64,000 nucleotides of DNA from Avena insularis (Eukaryota; Streptophyta; Magnoliopsida; Poales; Poaceae), in contig CM042697.1 in assembly GCA_023614405.1 (NCBI GenBank), positions 464,672,744 through 464,736,743 on the forward strand. The letters are read 5' to 3'. Numbering within the stretch: position 1 is the stretch's first letter; every line of letters begins with the position of its first letter. Positions 49,113 through 58,677 of this stretch are shown here, piece by piece. Made by a program: the position numbers and the translations under genes. Below the pieces are notes generated by a model, which was not told the DNA's origin, did not search any database, and saw nothing but the letters and a program-made list of their open reading frames with translations.

Positions 49113-49598
49113 TGACGAGGTTTGATCTCGTCAATGCCCATTGTTATGGACTTGGGTTTTGGAGAAGATGGGGATACTAGAGATCGTGGCACGGTTAACA
49201 GACAAGCAACCAGGGGACACGAGATTTACCCAGGTTCAGGCCCCCGGAGGGAAAACCCTACTCCTGCTTGTCTGCTCTTTTATTACGGGCGAACCGGTTC
49301 GAAGGTGCGCAGATTCGATCTGGCGTTGAGGTGTGTATGTCGTAATCGCAGGGTGTAATCGTTGACCCCCTCGTTGGACCCTCCTAGCCTTTATATATGG
49401 GGAGGCTAGGTCTCAGGTACCGATACGAGTAGGTTACAAGTTGTATTCGAACTCTAGTCTTACTCTCAAAGGATCCAAAGGCGTCATGGGCCTTGGCCAC
49501 CCGAAAATCTTCATGGGCCAGCGTATGTCTGTTGTGGGCCTTCCTTGGGCTGGACCAGGTATGCTGAAGTTATGTACCCGTCGGGTATAACCATGTCA
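49113..49598 (-). repeat. F: 5' LTR (486 bp) with TATA box
   Basis: Matches 38675-39156. On the - strand a TATATAA-type box lies at about 49391-49398, just before the GGCTAGGAGGGTCC region, so transcription into F would run leftwards. The CCAAC duplication follows at 49599. Confidence 0.9.
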
Positions 49599-49603
49599 CC
49601 AAC

Positions 49604-50246
49604 ATCGAAGTATCTTGTGAGCTCGACATTCAATGTCAAGGACCTCTCACCCTACCATGGCGAAGAGGAAGTTGTGACGGTTGAAGAGTCGAGGACGACT
49701 CTTTCCCAAGGGGGGGGAGCTGATGCAGCCCGTCCTACGACCGCTACTACATCTACTCCCACGAGCTCCCCAAGTGGACCCATGACTCGCGCCCGAGCCA
49801 AACTCCTTCAAGCTAAGGTGAACTCGCTCCTCTCCTTGTGTGACTTCGACACACCCTTGGATGGCTTGCTACTTCATACGCATACACTGTGCATCATCAG
49901 GTACGAAGAGAAGGACCCAAGGAGCGGAGGGAAAGAAACCAGTCGCTGCCAGACGCAAGCGGTACTACCGGTTGAGCCGACCGGTACTACCGCTCCCAGC
50001 GGTCCTACCGGCCCCAGCTACCGGACGCTCCAGGAAGCACCACTCCACGCCCCAGACGCAAGCGGTACTACCGGCCCATCAACCGGTACTACCGGACAGC
50101 GGTACTACCGCCCCCTCCTACCGCTCGCCACAGGCGCCTCCGACAGAAGCTCCAGGCCCTCAAGCGGTACTACCGCTCCCGGAGCGGTACTACCGGTCAC
50201 CACCGGTACTACCGGTTGCCGGACCGGTACTACCGGTCCTGTCTGA
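49604..50246 (+). pseudogene. D: pol C-terminus, running into the 3' LTR
   Basis: After removal of F the frame continues from integrase: SKYLVSSTFNVKDLSPYHGE, an acidic tail, then across the polypurine tract (Gly run) into the LTR with PSGPMTRARAKLLQAKVNSL. It stays open through the palindrome array (GTTGP-type words) to a stop at 50246. The GPMTRARAK block is a conserved end seen in grass gypsy pol proteins. No canonical chromodomain is visible. How far the functional protein extends into the array is unknown. Confidence 0.8.
49708..49720 (+). other. D: polypurine tract
   Basis: AAGGGGGGGGAGC immediately before the TG of the 3' LTR. It is translated as part of the pol frame. Confidence 0.85.
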
Positions 50247-50780
50247 TCCTGAACGCCTAAGTTGACCCCGCCTGCCTTGTAACCCACCCTATAATTTACC
50301 CTTTCGTTCCGAAACTACCCCTGTTTTGTGGCTGGACTATATATAGCCCCCACCCTCCATTGTAAACCCTAGACTTGGATAATAATAGATATTAAGGAAA
50401 CCCTTTGAGGAACTTATATCTATTGGTCTCATGCTCCTACCAAGGAGCACCGGATTATCCACCCCCCTCTTGGATCTTGCCTAGTGCGTTCAAGTTGTAC
50501 AAGGCCTTGGGTTCTCGGTTTCTCGCCCCCAAGTCGTCAAGATCTCACCAAGCACCTCGTCCCCCGTTGTTGGCGTGGAGAGCGAAGCCACCAACACCGA
50601 TCCTAGGGATTATGTTGGACCGGTTGCCACCGGCGTGAGGAGTAGGCGTGTATCGTGTTTTGGTGTGTGTGTTCGTGGTTTTCATCGTCTTCCTCGATTT
50701 CATCCTCCGACCACCGCTTTCCCCTCGTTCCTCGTGGAATTCGTGAAAGATCGGGCCAACCCCAGGGTTACCCCATAACA
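49721..50780 (+). repeat. D: 3' LTR (1060 bp) with palindrome array
   Basis: Nearly identical to 19197-20258. Differences include one palindrome changed to GGTCCTACC and small indels at about 50265 and 50585. Nine intact palindromes plus the variant lie at 49959-50236. The TATA-like box is at about 50338-50345. Confidence 0.93.
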
Positions 50781-50785
50781 GGATC

Positions 50786-51737
50786 TCCTCGTGATATCCC
50801 GGATCCCATCCGGGACTCTGAACAACATTCGGTCTCTTTCTCATCATTCCATAACTACTCAAAACAACGTCGAATCCTTAAGTGTGTCTCCCTACGGTTC
50901 GTGAATTATGCGGACATGATCGAGACACTTCTCCGAACAATAACCAATAGAGGAATCTGGAAATTCATATGGCTCCCACATATTTCTACGATTACTTTGC
51001 GATCGAATGAACCATTTACATACGATATCAATTTCCCTTTGTCTCACGATAGTTTACTTATCCGAGGTTATGATCGTCGGTATCTCTGCATACCTAGTTC
51101 AACCTCGTTACCAATAAGTACTCTTTTCTCGTTCCCGTGATATGTGATCCCTTGTGAGCCAGTCACATGCTTGCAAGCTAATTGGATGACATTTCACCGA
51201 GAGGGCCCAGAGTATATCTATCCATCATATGGATGGACAAATCCCACTCTTGATTAATGTGTTTCAACCAATACTTTCCGAACACTCAATGCCACCTTTA
51301 TAGCCACCCAGTTACGGTGTGGTGTTTGATGTCATCAAAGCATCCATCCGATAAAGGTGATATGCATGATCTCATGGTCAAAGGAATTAGATTACTATGT
51401 ATCAGAAAGCATATAGCAATTGAACTATTAAAATGACTTGATCTTTATGCTACGCTTATCTATAGGAGTATGTCCATCATATCATTCTCCTAACAATATG
51501 ATCTTGTTGTTAATAACATCTCAATGTTCATGATAGGGAAACCACAATCATCTATTAACCAACAAGCTAGTATTATATAGAGGCTTTACTAGGGACTTCA
51601 AATTTAAGTTTACAAATCACACAAGTATTAATGTTTCCTTGTTAATACTATTATAGCATGAATGTAAACATTTATCATAAACACAAAGATATACTAATAA
51701 CTACATTTATTATTGCCTCTAGGGCATATCTCCAACA
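50786..51737 (-). repeat. B: 5' LTR, inner part (after D)
   Basis: Continues the LTR exactly where 19196 stopped (TCCTCGTGATATCCCGG) and is collinear with 6130-7081, ending ATATCTCCAACA. The two pieces sum to 1945 bp against 1872 bp in the 3' LTR. Confidence 0.9.
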
Positions 51738-53031
51738 TGGCGCCCCTGGTCGCCGCCTCGGCCTTCCCCTTTGTCTATAAAAAGCCCCCGATGCAGAAAC
51801 CCTAAGCACCTGATCAAATCTCCACGAAACCGTCTGTAGCCGCCGCCACCATCATCCCTAGATCGGGGGGATATGAAGTTCTTCCCGGCACCCTGCCGGA
51901 GGGGAGATCATCCCGGAGGCCTTTTCTCTAGTATGATGCGTGAGTAGTTCCACCTTAGACTATGGGTCCATGTAGTAGCTAGATGGTTGTATCTCCTCCT
52001 TTGTGCTTTCATGTATAGATCTTGTGAGCTCCGTTCATGATCAAGATCTAATCTATTTGTAATCATGCATGTTGTGTTTATGGGGATCCGATGGATATTG
52101 AGATTATTATGTGAGTTTGGTTAATGGTTTTGTCTTTATGATTCTATCATGTCTATGTTGTTTGTGATCTTGCATGCTCTCTGTTGTTAGTAGCTATCTT
52201 GGCCGAGTAGTTGCTAGTGACTCCAAGAGGGGGTATTTATGCTCGATAGTGGGTCCATGCCTCTAGTTTCCAAGGGAAGTGACAGAAATCTCTTCGGTTG
52301 TAGATGTGATGTTGCTACTAGGGAGAATACAACGGTCTCTTATTCATGGAACATGTGGACTGTTTACCTTACACACTTTGCTTAAAGCAGTTGTCTGTTG
52401 CTTGCAACTTAATACTAGAGGGGGTTCGGATGATAACCTGAAGGTGGACTTCTATTCATAGATGCAGTTGGATGGCGGTATATGTATCTTGTTGTATTGC
52501 CCAAACGAATCTCATAGGATCTTTCTGACTAGTAATTGCATTGTTATGCCTTGCTTAGTTCCTGTCAATTGCCCTGTTGTAATTTGTTTACCCTTCATGC
52601 CATGTTGTTTATCTAAGGAGAGCACCTCTAGGAAACTATGGACTCCGGTCCAATCTTTACCATTGATACATCTCCCACTGTTACTTGTTTACTTGTTGCA
52701 AACCATTACCTTCCACACCATACGTTTAATCCTTTGTTACAGCAAACCGGTGAGCTTGATAACCTCACTGATTCGTTGGGGCAAAGTCTTGAGTTTGTGT
52801 TGTGCAGGTCTCCGTGTTGCTTGCAACACATGTGTAATGTTTCCTTCCTCCTTCTGGTTCGATAACCTTGGTCTCAACCGAGGAAAAACTTGCTGCTTGC
52901 TGCTTCACACCTTGCTCTTGGGGTTTCCAACGAAGCATTCCACGACAAGTATTGGGCGCCATCAGAGACGCAAACCAGCACGGCCAAACCCCCTAGGCAC
53001 GGGTGGGCCCTCCCCCACGCCTGGGCAGGGT
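51738..53031. repeat. First unit of a 1.29-kb tandem repeat
   Basis: Aligns with 53032-54255 at an offset of 1290-1294 bp along its whole length. It contains CCCTAGATCGGGGGGATATG, a CACCCTGCCGGAGGGGAGA block and GATCCGATGGATATTGAGAT. I recognise these words as belonging to a common Triticeae repeat but cannot assign its class. It abuts the B LTR directly and lacks roughly the first 100 bp present before unit two. Open frames inside are not conserved between the units. Confidence 0.75.
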
Positions 53032-54255
53032 GTGGCCCCCTGGTCGCCTCCCGACCTCGCCTCTTCGCCTATAAGAAGCCCCTGATGCAGAAACCCTAAA
53101 TACCCGACCAAAACTCCACGAAACATTTTGTAGCCGCCGCCACCATCGTCCCTAGATCGGGGGGATATGAAGTTCTTCCCGGCACCCTGCCGGAGGGGAG
53201 ATCATCCGGAGGCCTTCTCTCTGGTATGATGCGTGAGTAGTTCCACCTTGGACTATGGGTCCATGTAGTATCTAGATGGTTGTATATCCTCCTTGTGCTT
53301 TCATGTATAGATCTTGTGAGCTCCATTCATGATCAAGATCTAATCTATTTGTAATCATGCATGTTGTGTTTGCGGGGATCCGATGGATATTGAGATTATT
53401 ATGTGAGTTTGGTTAATGGTTTTGTCTTTATGATTCTATCATGTCTATGTTGTTTGTGATCTTGCATGCTCTCCGTTGTTAGTAGCTATCTTGGCCGAGT
53501 AGTTGCTAGTGACTCTAAGAGGGGGTATTTATGCTCGATAGTGGGTTCATTCCTCTAGTTTCCAAGGGAAGTGACAGAAATCTTTTCGGTTGTATATGTG
53601 TTGTTGCTACTAGGGAGAAAACAACGGTCTCTTGTTCATGGAACAAGTGAATTTTTTACCTTACACACTTTGCTTAAAGCAGTTGTCTGTTGCTTGCAAC
53701 TTAATACTGAAGGGGGTTCAGATGATAACCTGAAGATGGACTTCTAGTCATAGATGCAGTTGGATGGTGGTCTATGTATCTTGTTGTATTGCCCAATCGA
53801 ATCTCATAGGATCTTTCTGACTAGTATTACATTGTTATGCCTTGCTTAGTTCCTGTCAATTATCATGCTGTAATTTGTTTACGCTTCATGCCATGTTGTT
53901 TATCTAAGGAGAGAACCTCTAGTGAACTATGGACCCCGGTCCAATCTTTACCATCGATACATCTTCCACTGATATTGTTTACTTGCTGCAAACCTTTACC
54001 TTCCACACCATACAATTAATCCTTTGTTATAGCAAACCGGTGAGCTTGACAACCTCACTGATTCGTTGGAACAAAATCTTGAGTTTGTGTTGTGCAGGTC
54101 TCCGCGTTGTTTGCAACACCTGTGTGACGTTTCCTTCCTCCTTCTGGTTCGATAACCTCGGTCTCTACTGAGGGAAACTTGTTGCTGTGCTCATCACACC
54201 TTACTCTTGGGGTTCCAACGAAGTGTTCCATGACAACATTGGGTGCACGCATCAG
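53032..54255. repeat. Second unit of the 1.29-kb tandem repeat
   Basis: Same order of blocks as the first unit, with scattered substitutions and small indels. It ends in a GCACGCATCA word, and the first unit has a related GGGCGCCATCA at about 52956-52966. The region between the last common word and the next start carries GC-rich sequence (AGGCACGGGTGGGCCC). Confidence 0.72.
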
Positions 54256-55189
54256 CGCCTGGGCACTGCCCTCTAGCGAAGCCGAAATCGAGCTTCGCTC
54301 TTCGGCACTGCCGAATCCATCCTGAAAAACGGTCCCACTCGTCTCAACCCCGTGTGCGAGCACCCCCCAGCCCCCACCCCGAGCCTGAGGAGGCACGCAT
54401 TTACCCCTGTATTTTCTCGCTCACCTTATCGCCAGGTCGCCCGCCCCCCCAGATCCCATCGTAGGTTACCCGCCCCCACCGTTGTTCAACCTCCCCTGTC
54501 CCCCGAGCTCACTTCCCTCCCTCCTCTCCGCCGCATGGCCCTGCCATGCTCGTCCGAAGCTCCGCCCTGCTCCATGGGAGCCTTTGCATGTCGCCTTTGT
54601 CCCCGGTCGCGCCGTGCTGCTCCGCCTCGTGTCCTTCCCAGGCCGCGCTGCCCCTCCTCATCGCCATCCCCGACCGCGTCGCCCTGCCTTGTCTCCGTCT
54701 CCGTACGACCTCGAGTCGACCGCCTCACCCCCGCGAGTGAGATCCTGGCAGCGAGCCACCTCGTCGCGCCTACAGCCATCCGCCCAAGCTCTAGCAGTGG
54801 TCCACCTCGTCGCGTCGCCACCCATCCGTCCAAGCTCCGGCAGTGGACCACCTCGTCGCTACCACCAACGGGAGAGCACCCATCGACGCCCATGAACTCG
54901 CCAGGACCTGATTGCTTTTACTTTTTTTGTGTATAATGACCTGATTGCTTTTTTATTTTCATCCTAAGGGCCTCTGTGTAATTATTTTGAGTCCAACTTG
55001 TTTTTACTCACAGAACCCACCAAACAACATCTAAGCTGAGCTTGTTTCAACAAACCCGGGCTACCAAAAAAGTGATTCTGAGTTGGCACGGGCTACCAAA
55101 AATCTGAGCTTAGCTTGTCTAGGGGCAACATGTATGAAGAGAGATGGTGATTCTGAGTTGGCACGGGCTACCAAACACACCCTTTATGA
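54256..55189. other. GC-rich unclassified stretch with a transposon-end-like terminus
   Basis: 54256-54900 is GC-rich with overlapping frames of 60-195 codons on both strands. None shows a domain, and an internal 40-bp word (CAAGCTC.(A/G)GCAGTGG.CC type) is repeated at about 54775 and 54830. From 55040 on, a word GTGATTCTGAGTTGGCACGG followed by GCTACCAAA occurs twice, and a shorter part once. The last copy ends CAAACACACCC followed by TTTA. An inverted GGGTGTGTTTGG-type end is typical of some class II elements (for example PIF/Harbinger), but I find no matching left terminus. Confidence 0.35.
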
Positions 55190-55440
55190 TTCTCTATACT
55201 TTTCCAACCCGCTGCCCGAATTTCAATGAAAGACTCCATAGTCAAAATATCAGTCTGAAAATCCCAATTAATCTTATCGTGCGCTTTTTCAATATGAACT
55301 CTAAACATAACTACAGTCTACATCTACTTTTTTTCTCTAATTTCATGCAAAGTTTCATGAAGTAATACAATACCATCTGAGATATTTCTATCTTTTTATA
55401 AATGTTGTCAGTATCTTAGAACTTTTTATCATCCACCTCA
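55190..55440 (-). pseudogene. Fossil LINE reverse transcriptase fragment
   Basis: On the - strand, 55402-55330 encodes KDRNISDGIVLLHETLHEIR, closely resembling the plant LINE RT block 'GRNI..G...LHE..HE'. About 50 codons on, a second block reads VHIEKAHDKINWDF, which matches the LINE 'DFEKAYDKV.W.F' motif. Stops and frame changes separate them. No endonuclease domain or poly-A tail is recognised nearby. Confidence 0.7.
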
Positions 55441-56079
55441 GTTATTGATAATTTTCGTGGAGTTTTTGCGCAAAGCATTCAACAAACATATTGTCCTATG
55501 CTCCCTATGCTTCTATATAATATTAGCTCGAGGACACTTGAGGATGAGTGTAATGTTGCCACAATTCAATCTAGCGATATCCAAAAACTTCCATGATATA
55601 ACTCATTAAACTTAAGAAGTTATATCATTACATACAAATGGTGTTGTCTTGTTTCATATCGAGTACACTTATCTTAATTTCTTCTGTAGAAGAAGGGTTT
55701 TTTTTGGGAAATAAATTTGGCATTATCATCTAACACAAACTCTACTCTTTACTTTGATTATTTTTTTAAAAAAAAATTTGGAATCTGAACATTCCATGGG
55801 TACTTTTTTTAACTTTTAGAAAGTATTTTTTTCAAAAGATTACCCATGTCTTTGTTTATGTTTAATTAGAGCAAATGACCCTAATTCATTAACTCCTACA
55901 AATCAGCCAACATTTTTGTACAGAGTTTATGAGCGGAAGCTCTTATTTTTATATTTCCGTATTCTTTCTTAAACTATGAATCTATTCATATGGAACAAAG
56001 TAAGTCTCAGTAAAAAAAAAAATTCTTCCTACCGCTGCGAGCCTGCTCCGGCTGCTGGTGAACCAACACCCACCAGAAG
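55441..56079. other. AT-rich spacer, nothing recognised
   Basis: Contains homopolymer runs of A and T (for example about 55697 and 55770) and a short inverted match, TATAACTCATTAAACTTAAG against AAGTTATATCA (about 55597-55630). No gene, LTR end or RNA gene could be supported. Confidence 0.4.
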
Positions 56080-56290
56080 AACAACAACGACGACTCGTCC
56101 GCCAGCTCCATCGTCATCAAGAAGTGTCCGCCCGCCCATCAAGAAGTGTCCACTGCCATGAAACTGGAGCTGGACATGGTGGAGAACGAGTTCCTGGCCA
56201 TGCTGAAGATGGCCGACGCCACCCGACTCTGCCCTAGACCTGGACATTCTTATCAGGGACGGCGAGGCTAAGCCTTTTGCCACCTACAAC
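56080..56290 (+). pseudogene. Fragment of a plant gene, possibly PMI1-like
   Basis: A GC-rich open piece of about 63 codons in an AT-rich setting. It contains SSIVIKKCPPAHQEVSTAMK and LELDMVENEFLAMLKM, then ends at a stop. A shifted frame continues LDLDILIRDGEAKPFATY. The word 'LDMVENEFLAML' resembles a stretch I recall from PLASTID MOVEMENT IMPAIRED1-like proteins, without confidence. There is no start, no promoter and no further exons nearby, so it is either a captured fragment or a relic of a deleted gene. Confidence 0.4.
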
Positions 56291-56651
56291 CACCGACGCA
56301 AAAAACAAACATGAAGATGGCGGTTTTTCTGAATGTCATACTATGCATTTTGGGTTCCCCAGTCCCCAACAGCAACAGTATTACTTAACGCCTCCCACTG
56401 CTGGATTATGTACAGTCCAACCTCCAAATGGCAAAGGAACGCGAAATTAGCAGGAAAACAAATAGTACCAGTAGTAGTACGGATCAAGAGCACATAACAT
56501 GATCATCACATCAGACTGAATTCGAGCTCCTTTATCAGATCACTAGTACTGTACAATAAATACAGTATTGTACACCATCTCATCTTTCCTGCTGAAAAAT
56601 ACTGAAACCCAGTATATAGCCATTATGTGCCGGGCTTCTACTGATCTACAA
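56291..56651. other. Spacer; probable 3' UTR of the next gene in its right part
   Basis: No gene. The part next to 56652 is expected to be the 3' untranslated region of the - strand gene. A clear polyadenylation signal was not identified with confidence. Confidence 0.4.
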
Positions 56652-57748
56652 TCACTTGTATTTCTCCATTATGCGTCGGGCTTCTTCCGCGGGGTCGTCC
56701 GACACACTGTCTCGTTCGTCCGCACTCCTTGAGCCCTCTTTCGGGTTCATCGCCAGGAAACCGAAATAGATAAGCCCCATCACCGCCTGCGAACATTCTG
56801 ACTTCATCAAACTCAGAAAGGATACAACGAGGACAGTGAATTCCGACCATACAAACATTCTTGGGATGTAGTGAAAATATGATTTAGTAGTACTACTGAA
56901 CATTGTGCACAACACATTGCAGCCAAGTCATGGCAGAAATGCTGTGGCTACATACCAGTGCAAACACCGCGGTGGAGATAACCGACTTGAGAAGAAAAAT
57001 GGCAACGGACACGGCAAGGAACGTAACGCCTACCCTAGCAACTGGCCGTGGAACTGAACCCTATGAAAGACACATCAGACAGAGGGCAACACAAGTTCAT
57101 TTTCAAAGTTAGCAGGCTGCATTTTGTGTTAAGAACTGAACCCCAGCAGGCTGATGCTTGTGGGCAGTACACAGAACTCAAATTCAGTACACGGAATTAA
57201 ACTGATACAAGTTGGTAAGTAGGCCATACCGGGACAAGAGAGCTTCCTGCGTCCACGGCGTCCTTACCAACCCTCCACGCTGTCTGGACAGCTGCAGTGA
57301 TATATGCAGGAGTGTTAAAGAGTAGCACATACTAAAAAGCAGATACTATTTGTAAATTTCATCATGTCCCGAAGAGAAGATTCAGTTAGCAGGAGCAGCG
57401 AGAACAAATCAAGCAATAACACATCCTGAAACTAACGGGTGACGGCCAGTGCAATTAGAATCGATTCAGAATCAGCAGTGCAGTGCGGTGGTCTGGTTGT
57501 GGTACTCAGTAATCCAAGATTAGATAAGGAGAGGAGCGAATCCGGGGGGGAGGGGTGACCTGACCTTTGGAGAAGTTGGACTGCGCGGAGGCGACGACGA
57601 GGAGCTGGCGCGAGGAGCGACGCATGCGCATGGCGGGAGGGGGAGGAAGCGGAGCGGCTGACCAGGTACGGCGAGTGGCCCTGGCGGCGGCTGGAGGGAG
57701 TCGTGGGGCGGCAGGAGCCATGGCTCCTATCCAGCCTTGGACGGCCAT
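56652..57748 (-). CDS. Conserved plant protein, predicted plastid membrane protein (161 aa, 4 exons)
   Basis: Exons on the - strand: 57748-57565, 57291-57230, 57060-56956 and 56786-56652 (stop TGA). All three introns are GT...AG, with phases 1, 0 and 0 that join without a break. Residues 1-55 are rich in Ala, Arg, Pro and Ser and nearly free of acid residues (MAVQGWIGAM, RRSSRQLLVVASAQSN), as in a chloroplast transit peptide. Residues 56-92 are soluble (TAWRVGKDAVDAGSS, SVPRPVARV). Residues 93-130 form two hydrophobic helices split by a Lys-Ser (FLAVSVAIFLL; AVFALAVMGLIYFGFLAM). The tail 131-161 is charged and ends EEARRIMEKYK. I recall plant homologues with the SVPRPVAR and EEARRIM words but know no function. 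The downstream, intact frame and transit signal make this the best host gene here. No obvious break. Confidence 0.85.
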
Positions 57749-58517
57749 GGCGATGCGGTGGTCGGTCCCGAGCCTCCGAAACAGGGGAGGGAAGGGGTGG
57801 GATTAGATTGACTTGCTTTGGTAGGAGCCGACCGACCGATCGATCAGGGCCGTCCGTCCCTTGGTTGGTTGATGACATCTTCGTGCTCCACTGCATCGTG
57901 TCATCATAGACGGTTTTGCAACAGCACATTTTAATGTCCCTCCCAGTGACAAATTCAACCAAATTATAGTGGCACAACGAATCAAATCTGTTTTGTACCT
58001 TAGAGCCTGTCCGAATTGAACTATGAGCTTTTGATCCCCTAAAATTGGCATTCCTTTGCCTACTCGTTTGTGACGATTCTTGCCATAGACTTATTCATCT
58101 AGGACTATGCGCACATGATCAATGCTCGCACGATTATAGGACTATGCGCATTCCTTTGCCTAAAATTGGCATTCCTTTGCCTACAGAAGAAAAATCCCAA
58201 CATGAACCACCTCTCCTATCGCGGACTATGCGCACATGATCAATGCTCGCACGGTCCATAAATGATGCCTAGAAGTTCCCTCAAGCGTTTTAACATGCAC
58301 AACCGTATGACACGACGAGTGGTGGTGAACGTCCGTCCTAAGCTTCTCGAGAGAGAGAAAGGTTAAAAATAAGACTCGGAGAGGGAAGGTGATAAGATCG
58401 GCTTTGGTAGAGCTGTCTGTCGGTTTTTGGAGTAGATCAGATGCTACGATGCTATGAGATTGTCGATTTGTATGATTTTCTTCTTCACTTATAACACTCG
58501 AGCGTTAACATCTAATA
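57749..58517. other. Upstream region of the 161-aa gene with a duplication
   Basis: No protein gene supported. 57749-57880 is GC-rich and should hold the promoter and 5' UTR of the - strand gene. The palindromic GACCGACCGATCGATC lies at about 57827-57842. A 122-bp duplication lies at about 58036-58270. Confidence 0.5.
58036..58270. repeat. 122-bp imperfect duplication
   Basis: Two blocks recur in the same order at an offset of about 122 bp: AAAATTGGCATTCCTTTGCC (about 58040 and 58162), and GGACTATGCGCACATGATCA with ATGCTCGCACG (about 58102 and 58222). The sequence between the blocks differs. Confidence 0.82.
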
Positions 58518-58675
58518 CTCTATCCATTTTCAAATACAAGGAGTATCTTTTCTCGTTTAATAGTTTTTTCACAAAAACCACGAAAATTTATAGTCGGTGT
58601 GACAGAAAAATCACAATCATGATAAGCCATACTATCTATAGAGTAACCACGACAAGAATTATGAGACGGAAAGAG
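58518..58675. mobile_element. Stowaway-like MITE (about 158 bp)
   Basis: Left end CTCTATCCATTTTCAAATAC and right end, read inverted, CTCTTTCCGTCTCATAATTC. Both resemble the Stowaway terminal CTCCCTCCGT. The dinucleotide TA flanks both sides (58516-58517, 58676-58677), as expected for the Tc1/mariner target. The ends are mutated, so the copy is old. It has no coding capacity. Confidence 0.65.
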
Positions 58676-58677
58676 TA

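Larger units (their letters stand above)
38675..49598 (-). mobile_element. Element F: Tat-type gypsy with antisense extra gene (10924 bp)
   Basis: Short LTRs (482 and 486 bp), PBS, gag, protease, RT, RNase H, a second (archaeal-type) RNase H domain, integrase, a long 3' region with an antisense gene, and a polypurine tract, all on the - strand. The duplication CCAAC at 38670-38674 and 49599-49603 fixes the ends. The dual RNase H and the TGGCGCCGTC primer site are hallmarks of the Tat lineage (established for plant gypsy elements; family name not determined). All sense genes are broken. Confidence 0.93.
19197..50780 (+). mobile_element. Element D: gypsy retrotransposon carrying E and F
   Basis: LTRs at 19197-20258 and 49721-50780 (1062 and 1060 bp, very similar) enclose a primer site, gag, protease, RT, RNase H, integrase and a polypurine tract on the + strand. 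The target duplication GGATC (19192-19196, 50781-50785) fixes the ends. Its own length is about 8.7 kb after removing E and F. Integrase ends in an NVKDLSPYHGEEE block, and the pol frame runs on into the 3' LTR. As far as I recall, this layout is typical of CRM-type chromoviruses of grasses. The lineage is an inference. Confidence 0.93.
5210..51737 (-). mobile_element. Element B: copia retrotransposon carrying C, D, E and F
   Basis: Two LTRs of one subfamily in the same (-) orientation enclose a polypurine tract, RNase H and RT on the left, and a leader and primer binding site on the right. Its own sequence is about 5210-8771, 17297-19196 and 50786-51737. The remainder is nested insertions. 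In - orientation the LTR begins TGTTGGAGATATGCCCTAG. Inside, gag, protease and most of integrase are missing (see 17297-17712), so it could only have moved with proteins supplied in trans. The bases flanking the LTRs, TATAC on the left and TGGCG on the right, do not match. Confidence 0.85.

Noticed and set aside
46701..49358. + strand frames of 60-127 codons opposite F gag
   Set aside because: Shadows of the gag and protease frames. Unlike 40128-42330, they show no phased GT...AG exon structure.
54352..54936. 194-codon frame with Pro/Ser/Arg-rich sequence
   Set aside because: Three frames and both strands are equally open in this GC-rich stretch, with no domain, splice signals or start context to choose among them.
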